Shown in pieces: positions 38,774 through 48,143 of a stretch of DNA of 64,000 nt. The position numbers were made by a program, and so were the translations under genes. Location of the stretch: assembly GCF_900114245.1 (NCBI RefSeq), contig NZ_FOSK01000002.1:248001-312000 (forward strand), given 5' to 3'. The notes under the pieces were generated by a model. The model did no database searches and was not told where the DNA came from. It worked only from the letters and a program-made list of their open reading frames with translations. The DNA is from Pseudovibrio ascidiaceicola (lineage in GTDB: Bacteria; Pseudomonadota; Alphaproteobacteria; Rhizobiales; Stappiaceae). How positions within the stretch are numbered: position 1 is the stretch's first letter; each line of letters begins with the position of its first letter.

Positions 38774-39158
38774 CAAGTTTCCCCTCCGCTGCATTGTTCT
38801 TGTACTGCAATGCAATCAGCAGGCCTTTGAGTATGCGCAGAAGTATCACACTCAACACCACAGTCACGGGTGCCCAGATAATTAAATGCAACCAGAGTGG
38901 CGGCTCGTACGCAAACTCAACAAACAGAACACCACCGACAAGAATAAACCCAAGAATGAGAATGACAAAGACTGCAGGTCCATCACCAGAATCGGCAAAG
39001 TCATAGGCAAGACCGCATCTGGAACAGGAGACACGCAGGTTTAGAAGCCCCTGAAACAATGGCCCTTCACCGCAACGTGGGCATTTTCCGCGCAGACCTG
39101 CGGAAAATGGGTTGGCAGGAAGGCCAAGATAGGCCTTTGTCTTCTTCCTCTCACTCAT
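38763..39158 (-). CDS. DUF983 membrane protein
   Basis: 131 residues from ATG 39158 (GAGG 6 nt upstream). An N-terminal zinc-ribbon-like pair, CPRCGEG and CSRCGL, is followed by two membrane helices (AVFVILILGFILVGGVLF and LHLIIWAPVTVVLSVILLR). DUF983 genes are regularly embedded in alphaproteobacterial aa3 oxidase operons next to SURF1; a role in assembly is inferred from context only. It overlaps the SURF1 gene. Confidence 0.9.
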   Translation of the reverse strand: MSERKKTKAYLGLPANPFSAGLRGKCPRCGEGPLFQGLLNLRVSCSRCGLAYDFADSGDGPAVFVILILGFILVGGVLFVEFAYEPPLWLHLIIWAPVTVVLSVILLRILKGLLIALQYKNNAAEGKLDDR

Positions 39159-39222
39159 GTGAAGCCTCGGATACACAGGTGACTTTGAACGCTCGCAAGG
39201 CACCTAGGTCATATACATATAG

Positions 39223-39245
39223 AAAAGGCGGCTTGCGCCGCCCTT
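39223..39245 (-). terminator. Possible terminator inside the oxidase operon after ctaE
   Basis: GGCGGC (39227-39232) and GCCGCC (39237-39242), 4-nt loop. On the minus strand the stem is followed by TTTTCT. It could reduce read-through from ctaE into DUF983-SURF1. Confidence 0.6.
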
Positions 39246-39301
39246 ATCTTTTTTCGTTTTTCGTCTGAATTCCAGATCCACTCTTGGCTAATGCCGCGAG
39301 C

Positions 39302-40180
39302 TTAGCCGCCCCAGATGTAAACGGATGCAAACAGGAACAACCAAACCACATCCACAAAGTGCCAGTACCAGGCAGCAGCCTCGAAGCCAAAGTGCTTGGT
39401 GGTGGAGAAGTGACCAGCCAATGCGCGGAACAAACACACAGCAAGGAAGATGGTGCCCACAATCACGTGGAAGCCATGGAAGCCTGTCGCCATGAAGAAG
39501 GTTGCGCCGTAGATGTTCTCAGAGAAGCCGAAGGCTGCATGAGAGTATTCGTAGGCCTGACAGATGGTGAAGATCACACCCAGAACCACTGTCGCAATCA
39601 GACCCCATTTCAGGCCGTCACGATCACCATGAACCAGTGCGTGGTGTGCCCAGGTTACGGTTGTACCAGACAGAAGCAGGATCAAGGTGTTCAGCAGTGG
39701 CAGGTGCCACGGGTCAAAGGTCTCAATGCCCTGTGGAGGCCAAACACCACCAGTGTGCTCAACACGGCCAAACTGTGCAGCTTCACCCGCGAACAGGGAT
39801 GCATCAAAGAATGCCCAGAACCATGCTACGAAGAACATAACTTCGGACAGAATGAACAGCAGCATGCCGTAACGCAGATGCAAGGATACAACGCGTGTAT
39901 GGTGCCCTTCGCGAGATTCCTTAACGGTGTCACGCCACCACATAAACATGGTGTAAAGAACGATACCAAGACCAATTGCAAACAAGCCCCAACCGTTCAG
40001 CGTAAAGCCAACGGTTGTTTCGCCATCAGCATTGCTCAGAAATGAGAAGCTTACGCCGCCCTCACTCATGCGCATGAAAACAATCGCGCCGATTGCCATA
40101 ACCAGCGCCCCAACAGACCCAACAAATGGCCATGGGCTTGGCTCGATAATGTGATAATCGTGGTTTTTAACACCAGCCAT
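39302..40180 (-). CDS. ctaE: Cytochrome c oxidase subunit III
   Basis: 292 residues with seven membrane helices. The start [16 protein letters not shown], then [21 protein letters not shown] with the conserved Glu, [21 protein letters not shown] and the end [20 protein letters not shown] are typical. It belongs to the aa3-type oxidase with CtaC and CtaD. It follows ctaG after 58 bp. Confidence 0.97.
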   Translation of the reverse strand: MAGVKNHDYHIIEPSPWPFVGSVGALVMAIGAIVFMRMSEGGVSFSFLSNADGETTVGFTLNGWGLFAIGLGIVLYTMFMWWRDTVKESREGHHTRVVSLHLRYGMLLFILSEVMFFVAWFWAFFDASLFAGEAAQFGRVEHTGGVWPPQGIETFDPWHLPLLNTLILLLSGTTVTWAHHALVHGDRDGLKWGLIATVVLGVIFTICQAYEYSHAAFGFSENIYGATFFMATGFHGFHVIVGTIFLAVCLFRALAGHFSTTKHFGFEAAAWYWHFVDVVWLFLFASVYIWGG

Positions 40181-40238
40181 ATCTTTCTCCCCATTTCAAA
40201 AAAGGTCGCTTCTGCAAAAGGCAGATCCGTCTCGCAAC

Positions 40239-40862
40239 CTAAAGCTTGTCAGTGGCCGCGTCGCTTGGAGAAGCCACTGCAGCTGTTTCTTCCTCGCCGT
40301 CTTTCGGCAATTCAAAAAATGTGTAGGACAAGGTGATTTCCTTGATATTCTTCAGGCTCTCGTCCTTGTCCAGTTCCGGGTCGATAAAAAACACGACCGG
40401 CATATCGATCTTTTCTCCTGCCTTGAGCGGTTGCTCAGTAAAGCAGAAGCAATCAATTTTGTTGAAGTAGCCCCCTACTTCGAAAGGCGTTACATTAAAC
40501 GTAGAAGTTCCGGTAGAGACCTGCTGCGCCAAGCTTTGGGCCTCGTACATAATCTCGGTCATCTGACCCAGCTTCACGCGGACTTTCTTTTGTTTTGGTT
40601 TGAAATCCCAATCCAGACCCGGAGCGACGTTGGCGTCAAAGCTCACGATGATCTCACGATCAAGGATCGTTTCGGATGCCTCTTCTGCACGCTGCGTGGT
40701 ACCGCCATAGCCCGTCACCTGACAGAAGAGCTGATAAAGCGGGACAGCTGCAAAGGACAAACCAACCATTCCAAAAAACACGCCACCGCAAATCACAGCG
40801 ACGGTTGCGTTGCTGCGGTTTACTTTGGCTTGTTCTGCTGTCTTTGGTTTTTGATCAGTCAT
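40239..40862 (-). CDS. ctaG: Cytochrome c oxidase assembly protein CtaG (Cox11)
   Basis: 207 residues. One N-terminal membrane helix (TVAVICGGVFFGMVGLSFAA) is followed by AAVPLYQLFCQVTGYGGTT, the Cox11 signature, and the copper motif CFCFTEQPL, with both Cys separated by one residue. It delivers copper to the CuB centre of subunit I. The neighbours are a 51-residue membrane protein and ctaE. Confidence 0.96.
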   Translation of the reverse strand: MTDQKPKTAEQAKVNRSNATVAVICGGVFFGMVGLSFAAVPLYQLFCQVTGYGGTTQRAEEASETILDREIIVSFDANVAPGLDWDFKPKQKKVRVKLGQMTEIMYEAQSLAQQVSTGTSTFNVTPFEVGGYFNKIDCFCFTEQPLKAGEKIDMPVVFFIDPELDKDESLKNIKEITLSYTFFELPKDGEEETAAVASPSDAATDKL

Positions 40863-40871
40863 TTGCGTCTC

Positions 40872-41027
40872 TTACAGTGGACGATCCATGATGCCCGGAC
40901 CGAGCTTCACGATGGTGATCACATAAAACATGGCAACGAGAACGCCGAGTGTGACCGCAAGAGCCACTGAACGTCCGCGGCGGGTCTTGATTTGCTCTTC
41001 AGAAAGAACTGCTTTTTGCTTGCTCAT
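40872..41027 (-). CDS. Small CoxF-like membrane protein
   Basis: 51 residues, start ATG at 41027, stop TAA at 40872-40874. The sequence begins MSKQKAVLSEEQIKTRRGR and contains one helix, SVALAVTLGVLVAMFYVITI, followed by a short tail VKLGPGIMDRPL. A weak AGAGAAG lies before the start. It sits between ctaB and ctaG with 9 bp to ctaG, the position of the small 'coxF' ORF in related genomes. Function is not established; a structural or assembly role in the oxidase is inferred from place and shape. Confidence 0.85.
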   Translation of the reverse strand: MSKQKAVLSEEQIKTRRGRSVALAVTLGVLVAMFYVITIVKLGPGIMDRPL

Positions 41028-41050
41028 TTTCTTCTCTTTCCAGTTATGCG

Positions 41051-41983
41051 TTAGACCAGACCAATCATGTTCTCAGCGAGCAACCCAGCAAAAATCAGCA
41101 TGAGATAGAACAGGGAGAACTTGAATAGAGACATTGCTGTTTTCTTGGCTGCATCGCCCTCGCGCACTCTCCAAACACGGATTGCGTAACCGAGGAATAC
41201 CAAGCCAAGCACGGCAGAACCAACACCATAAAACACCGAGGCGAAGCCAAGGAAGTATGGTGCCATGCCAACTGGCAGCAACAACAAAGAATACAAAACG
41301 ATTTGATGACGGGTCGCTGTTTCGCCTGCGACGACCGGCAACATTGGGACGCCTGCAGCCTGGTAGTCGCCGTTTTTAACCAGCGCCAAAGCCCAGAAGT
41401 GTGGAGGTGTCCAAGTGAAGGTGATCATGAACAGTGCAATGCTTACGAGAGTAACGTCACCTGTTACTGCGGCCCAACCGACCATTGGTGGCAGCGCGCC
41501 AGCTGCACCACCGATAACGATGTTTTGCGGTGTGCTGCGTTTGAGCCACATTGTGTAGATGACGACGTAAAAGAAGATCGTGAATGCCAACAGGCCTGCA
41601 GCGACCCAGTTGGCTACCAAACCGAGAGTCAGAACAGAGCCAAAGGACAGCACCATGCCAAAAGCAAAGGCTTCCTGACGCGTGATTTTGCCTGCCGGGA
41701 TCGGGCGCTTTTTAGTGCGGGACATAACAGCATCAATGTCTGCATCCCACCACATGTTCAGCGCACCGGATGCACCACCACCAATGGCGATGCAAAGAAT
41801 AGAAATAAAGCTAAGGATCGGGTGTTGATTGCCCGGAGCCATGACCAGACCAACAGCTGCTGTAAACACAACAAGAGACATTACCCGCGGCTTGAGCAGC
41901 GCGATGTAATCAGAAACGCTTCCACGACCACCAAGATCGGTTGCGTCCTCGTGAAGTCCTTGTGTCTGTTCCAGCATTGTCAT
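41051..41983 (-). CDS. ctaB: Protoheme IX farnesyltransferase (heme O synthase)
   Basis: 310 residues, UbiA superfamily with about nine helices. The two prenyl-diphosphate motifs are [21 protein letters not shown] (first Asp-rich) and the second around [13 protein letters not shown]. It farnesylates heme b to heme o, the precursor of the heme a used by this oxidase. It lies after ctaD (141-bp gap) and before the small coxF-like gene. Confidence 0.96.
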   Translation of the reverse strand: MTMLEQTQGLHEDATDLGGRGSVSDYIALLKPRVMSLVVFTAAVGLVMAPGNQHPILSFISILCIAIGGGASGALNMWWDADIDAVMSRTKKRPIPAGKITRQEAFAFGMVLSFGSVLTLGLVANWVAAGLLAFTIFFYVVIYTMWLKRSTPQNIVIGGAAGALPPMVGWAAVTGDVTLVSIALFMITFTWTPPHFWALALVKNGDYQAAGVPMLPVVAGETATRHQIVLYSLLLLPVGMAPYFLGFASVFYGVGSAVLGLVFLGYAIRVWRVREGDAAKKTAMSLFKFSLFYLMLIFAGLLAENMIGLV

Positions 41984-42124
41984 GCCTGTACCTCTGTCGC
42001 GATATTGAAACCTGTGCCGTTTTTCAGCGTTCTAGACTTCATCCCCGGAACATTGGAGCACTTCCGGGCTTGTGCTTTACTTAGAACCGAGGGCGCTGAC
42101 ACGCCCCCGGCAATTTCGGTGCAG

Positions 42125-43717
42125 TTACTTGATCTTTGGAAGGATCTCGAACTGGTGGAATGGAGGAGGTGAAGACAGGGTCCATTCCAGAGTGGTTGCG
42201 CCTTTGCCCCATGGGTTATCGCCAGCCACACGCTTTTTGAGGAATGCGTCAAGGACACACCACAAGAAGATGAGCACTGCAAAACCAGTGAGGTAGGAAC
42301 CGTAGGAGGAAACCATGTTCCAGCCAGCGTATGCGTCCGGATAGTCGGCATAACGGCGTGGCATACCAGCAAGACCAAGGAAGTGCTGCGGGAAGAACAC
42401 GAGGTTCACACCGATGAACATGAGCGTGAAGTGCAGGTTGCCGAGGAACTCGGAATACATGTAACCGGAGATCTTAGGAAACCAGTAGTACCAGGCTGCA
42501 AAGATCGCGAACACAGCACCCAGAGACAGAACGTAGTGGAAGTGAGCCACAACGTAGTAGGTGTCATGCAGCGCGCGGTCGAGACCTGCGTTTGCCAACT
42601 GAACGCCGGTTACACCACCAACGGTGAACAGGAACACAAAGCCAATCGCCCAGATCATTGGCGTGCGGAACTCGATGGAACCGCCCCACATAGTCGCAAT
42701 CCATGAGAAGATCTTGATGCCGGTTGGCACTGCAATCACCATAGTCGCGAACAGGAAGTACGCCTGAGTGTCTGCGGACAGACCAACGGTGAACATGTGG
42801 TGCGCCCAAACGACAAACCCAACAACACCAATCGCAACCATCGCGTAAGCCATGCCGATGTAACCGAATACTGGCTTGTGCGAGAAGGTGGAGATGATGT
42901 GGGAGATGATGCCGAATGCAGGCAAGATCAGAATGTACACTTCAGGGTGACCGAAGAACCAGAACAAGTGCTGGAACAGAATTGGGTCACCGCCACCAGC
43001 AGCTTCAAAGAAGGTGGTGCCGAAGTTACGGTCTGTCAGCAGCATGGTGATCGCGCCAGCCAGAACAGGCAGAGAGATCAACAGAAGGAAGACTGTTACC
43101 AGCACGGACCACACGAACAGCGGCATCTTGTGCATGGTCATGCCAGGTGCGCGCATGTTGAAGATAGTGGTGATGAAGTTGATGGCACCCAGAATAGAAG
43201 ATGCACCGGCAACGTGAAGCGCCAGAATTGCAAAGTCCATTGCAGGACCAGGCTGACCGGAAGTGGACAGCGGAGGATAGATGGTCCAGCCACCGCCAAC
43301 ACCGTTTGCACCCGGAGGACCTGGCACAAAGAGTGACAGGAGCAGCAGGATGAATGCTGGTGGCAGAAGCCAGAATGAGATGTTGTTCATGCGTGGGAAC
43401 GCCATATCAGGCGCACCGATCATGATCGGAACAAAATAGTTCGCAAAGCCACCGATAAGCGCTGGCATAACCATGAAGAAGATCATGATCAGCGCGTGCG
43501 CTGTGGTGAACACGTTGAACAGATGTGGGTCGGAGAAGTACTGCATCCCCGGTTCTTGCAGTTCCATACGCATTGCGATGGACAGAAGACCGCCGATGAT
43601 GCCAGCCATGATCGCGAAGATCAGGTAAAGGATACCGATATCCTTGTGGTTGGTGGAGTAGACCCACCGCACCCATCCAGTTGGATGGTCATGTGCATGC
43701 GTTTCAGACGCAGACAT
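42125..43717 (-). CDS. ctaD: Cytochrome c oxidase subunit I
   Basis: 530 residues from ATG 43717, GGGAG 7 nt upstream; the frame is open for another 23 codons. The heme-copper core is complete: [20 protein letters not shown] (heme a ligand), [17 protein letters not shown] (CuB His and cross-linked Tyr), AHHMFTVGL and [19 protein letters not shown] (heme ligands). The H-P-E-V-Y motif is that of A-type proton-pumping aa3 oxidases. ctaC is 82 bp upstream. Confidence 0.98.
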   Translation of the reverse strand: MSASETHAHDHPTGWVRWVYSTNHKDIGILYLIFAIMAGIIGGLLSIAMRMELQEPGMQYFSDPHLFNVFTTAHALIMIFFMVMPALIGGFANYFVPIMIGAPDMAFPRMNNISFWLLPPAFILLLLSLFVPGPPGANGVGGGWTIYPPLSTSGQPGPAMDFAILALHVAGASSILGAINFITTIFNMRAPGMTMHKMPLFVWSVLVTVFLLLISLPVLAGAITMLLTDRNFGTTFFEAAGGGDPILFQHLFWFFGHPEVYILILPAFGIISHIISTFSHKPVFGYIGMAYAMVAIGVVGFVVWAHHMFTVGLSADTQAYFLFATMVIAVPTGIKIFSWIATMWGGSIEFRTPMIWAIGFVFLFTVGGVTGVQLANAGLDRALHDTYYVVAHFHYVLSLGAVFAIFAAWYYWFPKISGYMYSEFLGNLHFTLMFIGVNLVFFPQHFLGLAGMPRRYADYPDAYAGWNMVSSYGSYLTGFAVLIFLWCVLDAFLKKRVAGDNPWGKGATTLEWTLSSPPPFHQFEILPKIK

Positions 43718-43799
43718 AGTTGTGCTCCCTCGTAAAGTTCTTGCTCGTATGCGCAGCAGCCCTTGACGCGCGCATACTCGGCTCAATCAGTGGTCCCGA

Positions 43800-44726
43800 T
43801 TAACGGGACGCAACCTTCACGTCGGTGGCTGCTGTGGCAGCAACCTTCTTCTCATCAGCAATCAGTTTTGCGAGAAGTGTGTTTGCTTCGTCGACGTCGG
43901 ACTTCGCAGCTTCGGCCCAGGCCTGATACTGCTCTTTGGTCACGACTTGCACGGCGATTGGCATGAACGCATGGTCTTTACCGCAAAGCTCTGAACACTG
44001 GCCGTAGAACATGCCGGTGTTATCAGCACGGAACCAGGTTTCGTTGAGGCGGTATGGAACAGCGTCGATCTTGATGCCGAATGCAGGAACAGCAAATGAG
44101 TGGATCACGTCTGCTGCCGTTACCTGAACACGCACTGTGGTGTCGACTGGAACAACAATGTTGTAGTCCGTCGCAAGAAGGCGAGGAAGCTCAGCGTTTG
44201 TCAGGCCTTTTTCAGCCATGATGTCTGCACGCTCATCGTCCTGAATCATCAAGGCGTCGAATGAGACATCTTCCATGCCTTCATCCGCGTACTCATAACC
44301 CCAATACCACTGGTAACCAGTTGCCTTGATGGTCATTTCGTATTCAGGAATATCAAGCTGTTTGAAGAGCAAACGGAAAGACGGAACTGAGATCATCACC
44401 AGAATGAGGATTGGAACAACCGTCCAAACAACCTCGATCATAGTGTTATGTGAAGTGCGAGATGGCGTTGGGTTCGCCTTCTTGCGGAACCTGATGATCA
44501 CAACGAGCAGCAGTAGTGCTACGAAAACCGTCACGCCGGCCATGATGATCAGGGTAAAATCGTTAAACCAGCGAATGTCTTCCATCACTGTCGTCGCCGC
44601 AGGCTGCATGCCCATCTGCCACGGCGTTGGCTGTGCTGCATTGGCTGCACCGGCCATAAAACCCGTCAATCCGATTGCCATAGTTGCGGCAATGGTCGCC
44701 AGGTGATGCTTCAAGAGCTTCATCAC
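43800..44726 (-). CDS. ctaC: Cytochrome c oxidase subunit II
   Basis: 308 residues. I use the GTG at 44726 because GGGAG lies 8 nt upstream; the adjacent ATG at 44723 is nearly as good. Signal peptide (ends GAANAA), two membrane helices (about 50-110) and a periplasmic cupredoxin domain. The CuA ligands are in VIHSFAVPAFG and CSELCGKDHAFMPI, all present. The Gln/Trp patch WYWGYEYADEGM is the cytochrome c docking site. First gene of the operon; its 545-bp upstream region carries the candidate operators listed below. Confidence 0.97.
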   Translation of the reverse strand: MMKLLKHHLATIAATMAIGLTGFMAGAANAAQPTPWQMGMQPAATTVMEDIRWFNDFTLIIMAGVTVFVALLLLVVIIRFRKKANPTPSRTSHNTMIEVVWTVVPILILVMISVPSFRLLFKQLDIPEYEMTIKATGYQWYWGYEYADEGMEDVSFDALMIQDDERADIMAEKGLTNAELPRLLATDYNIVVPVDTTVRVQVTAADVIHSFAVPAFGIKIDAVPYRLNETWFRADNTGMFYGQCSELCGKDHAFMPIAVQVVTKEQYQAWAEAAKSDVDEANTLLAKLIADEKKVAATAATDVKVASR

Positions 44727-44892
44727 GTCTTGCGCTCCCTGTCCCTCTTAATGCCGCCGAAACGGCAATCCTCTTCTTGTCCACACATGTGGGGTGCCCA
44801 CTTTGGCCCGTCCGACCAGTCCTCACACCTGCGTGAATGTCTGCGACATAATAACCCAATAAGGGTTTCTACGCGATTCCCCTAAGGTTATA

Positions 44893-44907
44893 GCGACTAT
44901 AAGTCGC
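44893..44907. promoter_or_regulatory. RegA/ActR-like inverted repeat upstream of ctaC
   Basis: GCGACT-ATA-AGTCGC is a perfect 6-bp dyad 166 bp before the ctaC start. As I recall it, the RegA/PrrA consensus is GNGRCRTTNNGNCGC; this site agrees at 9 of the 11 defined positions and has the same length. A redox two-component regulator is the inferred binder. Confidence 0.4.
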
Positions 44908-44915
44908 AGTATCAT

Positions 44916-44929
44916 TTGACTTGAATCAA
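44916..44929. promoter_or_regulatory. FNR/FixK-like box upstream of ctaC
   Basis: TTGAC-TTGA-ATCAA matches TTGAT-N4-ATCAA at 9 of 10 defined positions. It lies 8 bp from the RegA-like dyad and about 190 bp upstream of ctaC. Aerobic aa3 oxidases are commonly under oxygen-responsive FnrL/FixK control in Alphaproteobacteria; which gene it serves here is not known. Confidence 0.5.
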
Positions 44930-45271
44930 TGAGTTGGACAAAAAACATAAGAAATCCGCAGATGCAATTGGATTTTGAATGATCTCCGCTGTTTTCACCT
45001 AGTTACTTTTCCCTATATAGATAATCGATCATTTCTATCCATGCGTCCAAATTCACTCACTAAATCGTCACTTTATCGGCAAAAAGGACCGTTACCTCGG
45101 CGTGAACAATGTGAGTCGGATCCCTCCTTCCTCGTCAGTTAAGTGGACAGCCAATAATGCCAGTTTGCGCTTTGACGTCAGGAGCGGTATTCCAATATTT
45201 TAGGGAAACACCCCACGCTGGCTGGCTGGGGAGACAGACACTGCACAGCCGGTGAACTGGAGGAAGGTTTT

Positions 45272-45799
45272 TTGAAGCAGTTTTTACGCACGCTGACTTT
45301 AACAGTTGCGATGACAGTGGCGGGCGCCGCAGGATTTTCCGGAGCAGGTCATGCCCAACAAGCGCTCGGCGAACTCAAAGGTGAGTTTGGTGATTGGCAG
45401 CAGCGTTGTGCCAAATCCCCGGGATCCAACGTTGAGCAGTGCGCTCTCATTCAAAGTGTGACAGATTCTGCACGTGATACTGTAGGCCTGACAGCGATTA
45501 TTCTTAAGACGGCTGACCAACAAGCGACCGTTTTGCGCATTCTCGCTCCACTTGGCGTTTTGCTGCCGATGCAGCTTGGTCTGAACGTAGATGGTAAAGA
45601 TGTGGGTCGGATGCCATTCATCCGCTGTTTGCCTGCGCCAAGCGGCTGTGTTTCTGAAGCGATGCTGGAGAAGGACCTGATCGACAAACTCACAACTGGT
45701 CAGACTGCAACCTTCATTATCTTTGAAACACCAGAAGAAGGTATCGGTATTCCGATTTCCCTGACTGGTCTGAAAGAAGCAATCGCGGCCCTGCCTTAA
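45272..45799 (+). CDS. Invasion-associated locus B (IalB) family protein
   Basis: 175 residues. The start is TTG at 45272, with a strong GGAGGAAGG 4-8 nt upstream and no ATG nearby. A signal peptide ends near GHA-Q (residue 29). The domain pattern is that of IalB: FGDWQQRCAKSPGSNVEQCALIQ with two Cys, APLGVLLPMQLGLNVDG, RCLPAPSGCVSEAML with two more Cys. The four Cys suggest two disulfides in the periplasm. IalB is linked to erythrocyte invasion in Bartonella, but most alphaproteobacteria have family members without such a role. Confidence 0.9.
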   Translation: MKQFLRTLTLTVAMTVAGAAGFSGAGHAQQALGELKGEFGDWQQRCAKSPGSNVEQCALIQSVTDSARDTVGLTAIILKTADQQATVLRILAPLGVLLPMQLGLNVDGKDVGRMPFIRCLPAPSGCVSEAMLEKDLIDKLTTGQTATFIIFETPEEGIGIPISLTGLKEAIAALP

Positions 45800-45903
45800 G
45801 CATGAGTGCTTCTCTTTGAATATGATCTAAAAGCCGGGATGATGAAAATCGCCTCGGCTTTTGTCTTTTCAGTCGCGGGAAACGGTACTGCATACCTATC
45901 TAA

Positions 45904-46479
45904 TCACCCGCGATCGGGCCAAATGTCTGCCTCACAGAACTCGAGTGCGGCAAAGTCATCCTTACGGGCCTTCTGCTCCATCTCATTGCTGAGAAAGAAC
46001 TCATCGAGCTGAGGTGGTGCGACTGAAGTTCCGCTCAACATGGCATGCACTTGCCCGCGATGGTGTGTCTGATGTTGGAAGAGATGCAGAAGAAGCCTGT
46101 CTGCTCGCTCACTCAAAGGCTTGTCATCTCTCAGCACATGTATTTTGGAGAGATCAGCGAGATCCATTGAACCTATGTGTGTAATTAGTTTCTGATCTGA
46201 GTTTCTTTGAGCTTCGAAAAGAGGTGGCAGTTGCTCAAAAGGGGACTCGGGATCAAATGCAGTAGTCCCGAGCGGCGTTCCTTCCAGAGCGCTGACATAG
46301 AACCAATCCACAGTGACGATATGATTCAGTGTCATAAGGATTGAAGGGAAAAAGCTTGTCCGCTGTGCAGTTAGCTCGTCGTCAGAGAGCTTCATGCAAC
46401 TGGAAAGTAGTCTATAATTTGCCCAGGCATTGTTTTTAGCCTGCGCTTGAAAATACTGAAGCACTTCAATTTCCGTCAT
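45904..46479 (-). CDS. DinB-family protein
   Basis: 191 residues from ATG 46479 (a TTG at 46512 is in frame). A four-helix-bundle pattern with three possible metal His: H in TLNHIVTVDWF, and H-x3-H in HQTHHRGQVHAML, typical of DinB/YfiT. KNNAWANYRLL near the start is conserved. Some family members are thiol-dependent S-transferases; function here is not predicted. It is convergent with ialB. Confidence 0.85.
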   Translation of the reverse strand: MTEIEVLQYFQAQAKNNAWANYRLLSSCMKLSDDELTAQRTSFFPSILMTLNHIVTVDWFYVSALEGTPLGTTAFDPESPFEQLPPLFEAQRNSDQKLITHIGSMDLADLSKIHVLRDDKPLSERADRLLLHLFQHQTHHRGQVHAMLSGTSVAPPQLDEFFLSNEMEQKARKDDFAALEFCEADIWPDRG

Positions 46480-46665
46480 GTATAAGTTTGAGATCAGGCT
46501 CTGCCACTTCAAAGAGAGCTCTTGGTTTTCCTAAAAACAAACACGCATAGCAAAGGGTTTTTGCACCTTAAACTCTGTGCGCTGTTTTCTATGACAGCAC
46601 ATTCTGTTTGATTGCGGCAGCATCTGCCTTCTGATGCAAACAGATCGGACCTTTGCAGGTGATCC

Positions 46666-47283
46666 GTGCCCATAGCAATGCATGTCTATATTGCGTTTGT
46701 TGCCACAACATTGATTATCATGTCTGTGCCTGACGCCAGCAAAATGTTGATCCTTTCCAGATCCGCATCTGGAGGAACGTTTGCAGGTCTCTTTACACTC
46801 ATCGGCGTCAAAGCAGCGGAAGCCATTCAGGTAGTGTTGGTCTCTTTTGGTCTTTCCTGGCTCATTGTCAGCTATCCTTATGTCTTTGAGGCCGTGACTG
46901 TTTTAGGGGCGGCTTATCTGATTTACCTCGGCCTTCGAAGATGGAGAGCTGCAAGCCGCAGGATTGCCGAACCCAGCAGTCAGGGCTCAGACTTTCTCAC
47001 GGGTTTCATGATCAGCATTGCCAATCCGAAAACTCTCATTTTTCTAGCAGCTCTTTTCCCTCATTTCCTCAACCACGCGCATCCGGTAGATGCCCAGTTT
47101 GTCGTTCTCGGTACAACATTTCTATTAATTGCGACCTGTCTGGACCTGCCACTTGTACTTGGCGGCGGATTGGTTGAACGGTTGTTCCGATCTCCACGAG
47201 TAGAAGACGTATTGAAGCGCTTCAACAGTGGTGTCCTGCTCACTGCCGGAGTTTTCCTTATGGGATTATTGGTTTTTAGATGA
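46666..47283 (+). CDS. LysE/RhtB-family amino-acid exporter (first copy)
   Basis: 205 residues from GTG 46666 (ATG at 46678 is the alternative). Six predicted helices. The N-terminal block MSVPDASKMLILSRSASGG resembles the P-G-P-x3 motif of the family, but Pro-Gly-Pro is replaced by VPDAS. YLIYLGLRRWR and FLTGFMISIANPKTLIFLAALFPHF are conserved. LysE-type carriers export amino acids such as lysine, threonine or homoserine lactone; substrate unknown. A second family member follows. Confidence 0.88.
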   Translation: MPIAMHVYIAFVATTLIIMSVPDASKMLILSRSASGGTFAGLFTLIGVKAAEAIQVVLVSFGLSWLIVSYPYVFEAVTVLGAAYLIYLGLRRWRAASRRIAEPSSQGSDFLTGFMISIANPKTLIFLAALFPHFLNHAHPVDAQFVVLGTTFLLIATCLDLPLVLGGGLVERLFRSPRVEDVLKRFNSGVLLTAGVFLMGLLVFR

Positions 47284-47422
47284 AACACGGAGCATGCATA
47301 AAACTCTTCGTGAAATCCCAAGAGTTTGATTGGGGAACTCATGCATGTTTGGGACCATACTCTACAATAGCTCGCACTCAGCTGCTTGCGTTCACCATTA
47401 CAGATTTGGGTATCAAATCCAG

Positions 47423-48028
47423 ATGATGAATATCAGCCTTTACCTTGGATTTATTGCAGCAACATTCGTTTTGCTGGCGATCCCCGGCCCTAACGTGATG
47501 ATGATATTGGCCAAGTCCACTCGTGAAGGTACTTCAACAGGTCTGATTGTTATGGCTGGCATGACAATCGCACAAGCTATTCAGATCCTTGCCGTTGTGC
47601 TTGGCCTTTCCTGGGTGGTGCACACCTACCCTGACGCCTTCGAGATTATACAGCTTGGGGGAGCAGCCTATCTGATCTTTCTGGGCATCTCCAGCTGGCT
47701 GCGAGCGGGGCGGCATGACAAGATAGAAAGCCGAGGCCGGAAGCATTTGAAAGTTGGTTTCTTTGTTGGTCTTTCAAACCCAAAATCACTGCTGTTCATG
47801 ACTGCTTTTTTTCCGCAGTTCATTGATAAGGCATATCCGCCAGACCCACAGCTGGCGGTGATGGGTGTGACTTATCTTGTCATGGCGGTGCTCATTGACG
47901 GGCTAATTGCCGTGCTTGGCGGGTATTCCCGCAACTGGTTGTCAGCACCCACTGCGAAATTCAAGCTCGATCGGGTTTCAGGAGCTGTTCTGGTTTGTGC
48001 CGGATTGGTACTCGCCTTCTTGCATTGA
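47423..48028 (+). CDS. LysE/RhtB-family amino-acid exporter (second copy)
   Basis: 201 residues; ATG 47423 or 47426, since the open frame further upstream lacks a ribosome site. It has the classical motif AIPGPNVMMILAKSTREG, followed by YLIFLGISSWLRAG and VGLSNPKSLLFMTAFFPQF. Compared with the neighbour it keeps P-G-P. The two copies are diverged, so the duplication is old or they entered separately. 139 bp separate the copies. Confidence 0.9.
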   Translation: MMNISLYLGFIAATFVLLAIPGPNVMMILAKSTREGTSTGLIVMAGMTIAQAIQILAVVLGLSWVVHTYPDAFEIIQLGGAAYLIFLGISSWLRAGRHDKIESRGRKHLKVGFFVGLSNPKSLLFMTAFFPQFIDKAYPPDPQLAVMGVTYLVMAVLIDGLIAVLGGYSRNWLSAPTAKFKLDRVSGAVLVCAGLVLAFLH

Positions 48029-48143
48029 CCCTCAAATACTTGGGAGCGATGGCCTTCCCTCCTCCTTTATTGAATAGTAAGCCTTGAAAGTGCACGGATT
48101 GTTCGCCACAACAGAGCAAATCCATTATTTCGGAGTTTTACCC

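Larger units (their letters stand above)
44727..45271. other. 545-bp regulatory intergenic region, ctaC/ialB
   Basis: Divergent spacer between ctaC (minus) and ialB (plus). No frame with gene character is visible. It holds a RegA-like inverted repeat and an FNR-like box (separate entries), two GANTC sites (GAATC at 44923 and GAGTC near 45112), and AT-rich DNA at 45000-45070 that may contain a promoter for ialB. Apart from these I see nothing I can name. Confidence 0.6.

Noticed and set aside
39284-40045. A 253-codon plus-strand frame rich in His, Cys and Gln
   Set aside because: Antisense to ctaE. Such composition is the usual complement of membrane-protein codons.
41984-42124. Terminator between ctaD and ctaB
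   Set aside because: Only a short G/C stem (about 5 bp) without a T run is visible; too weak to call.
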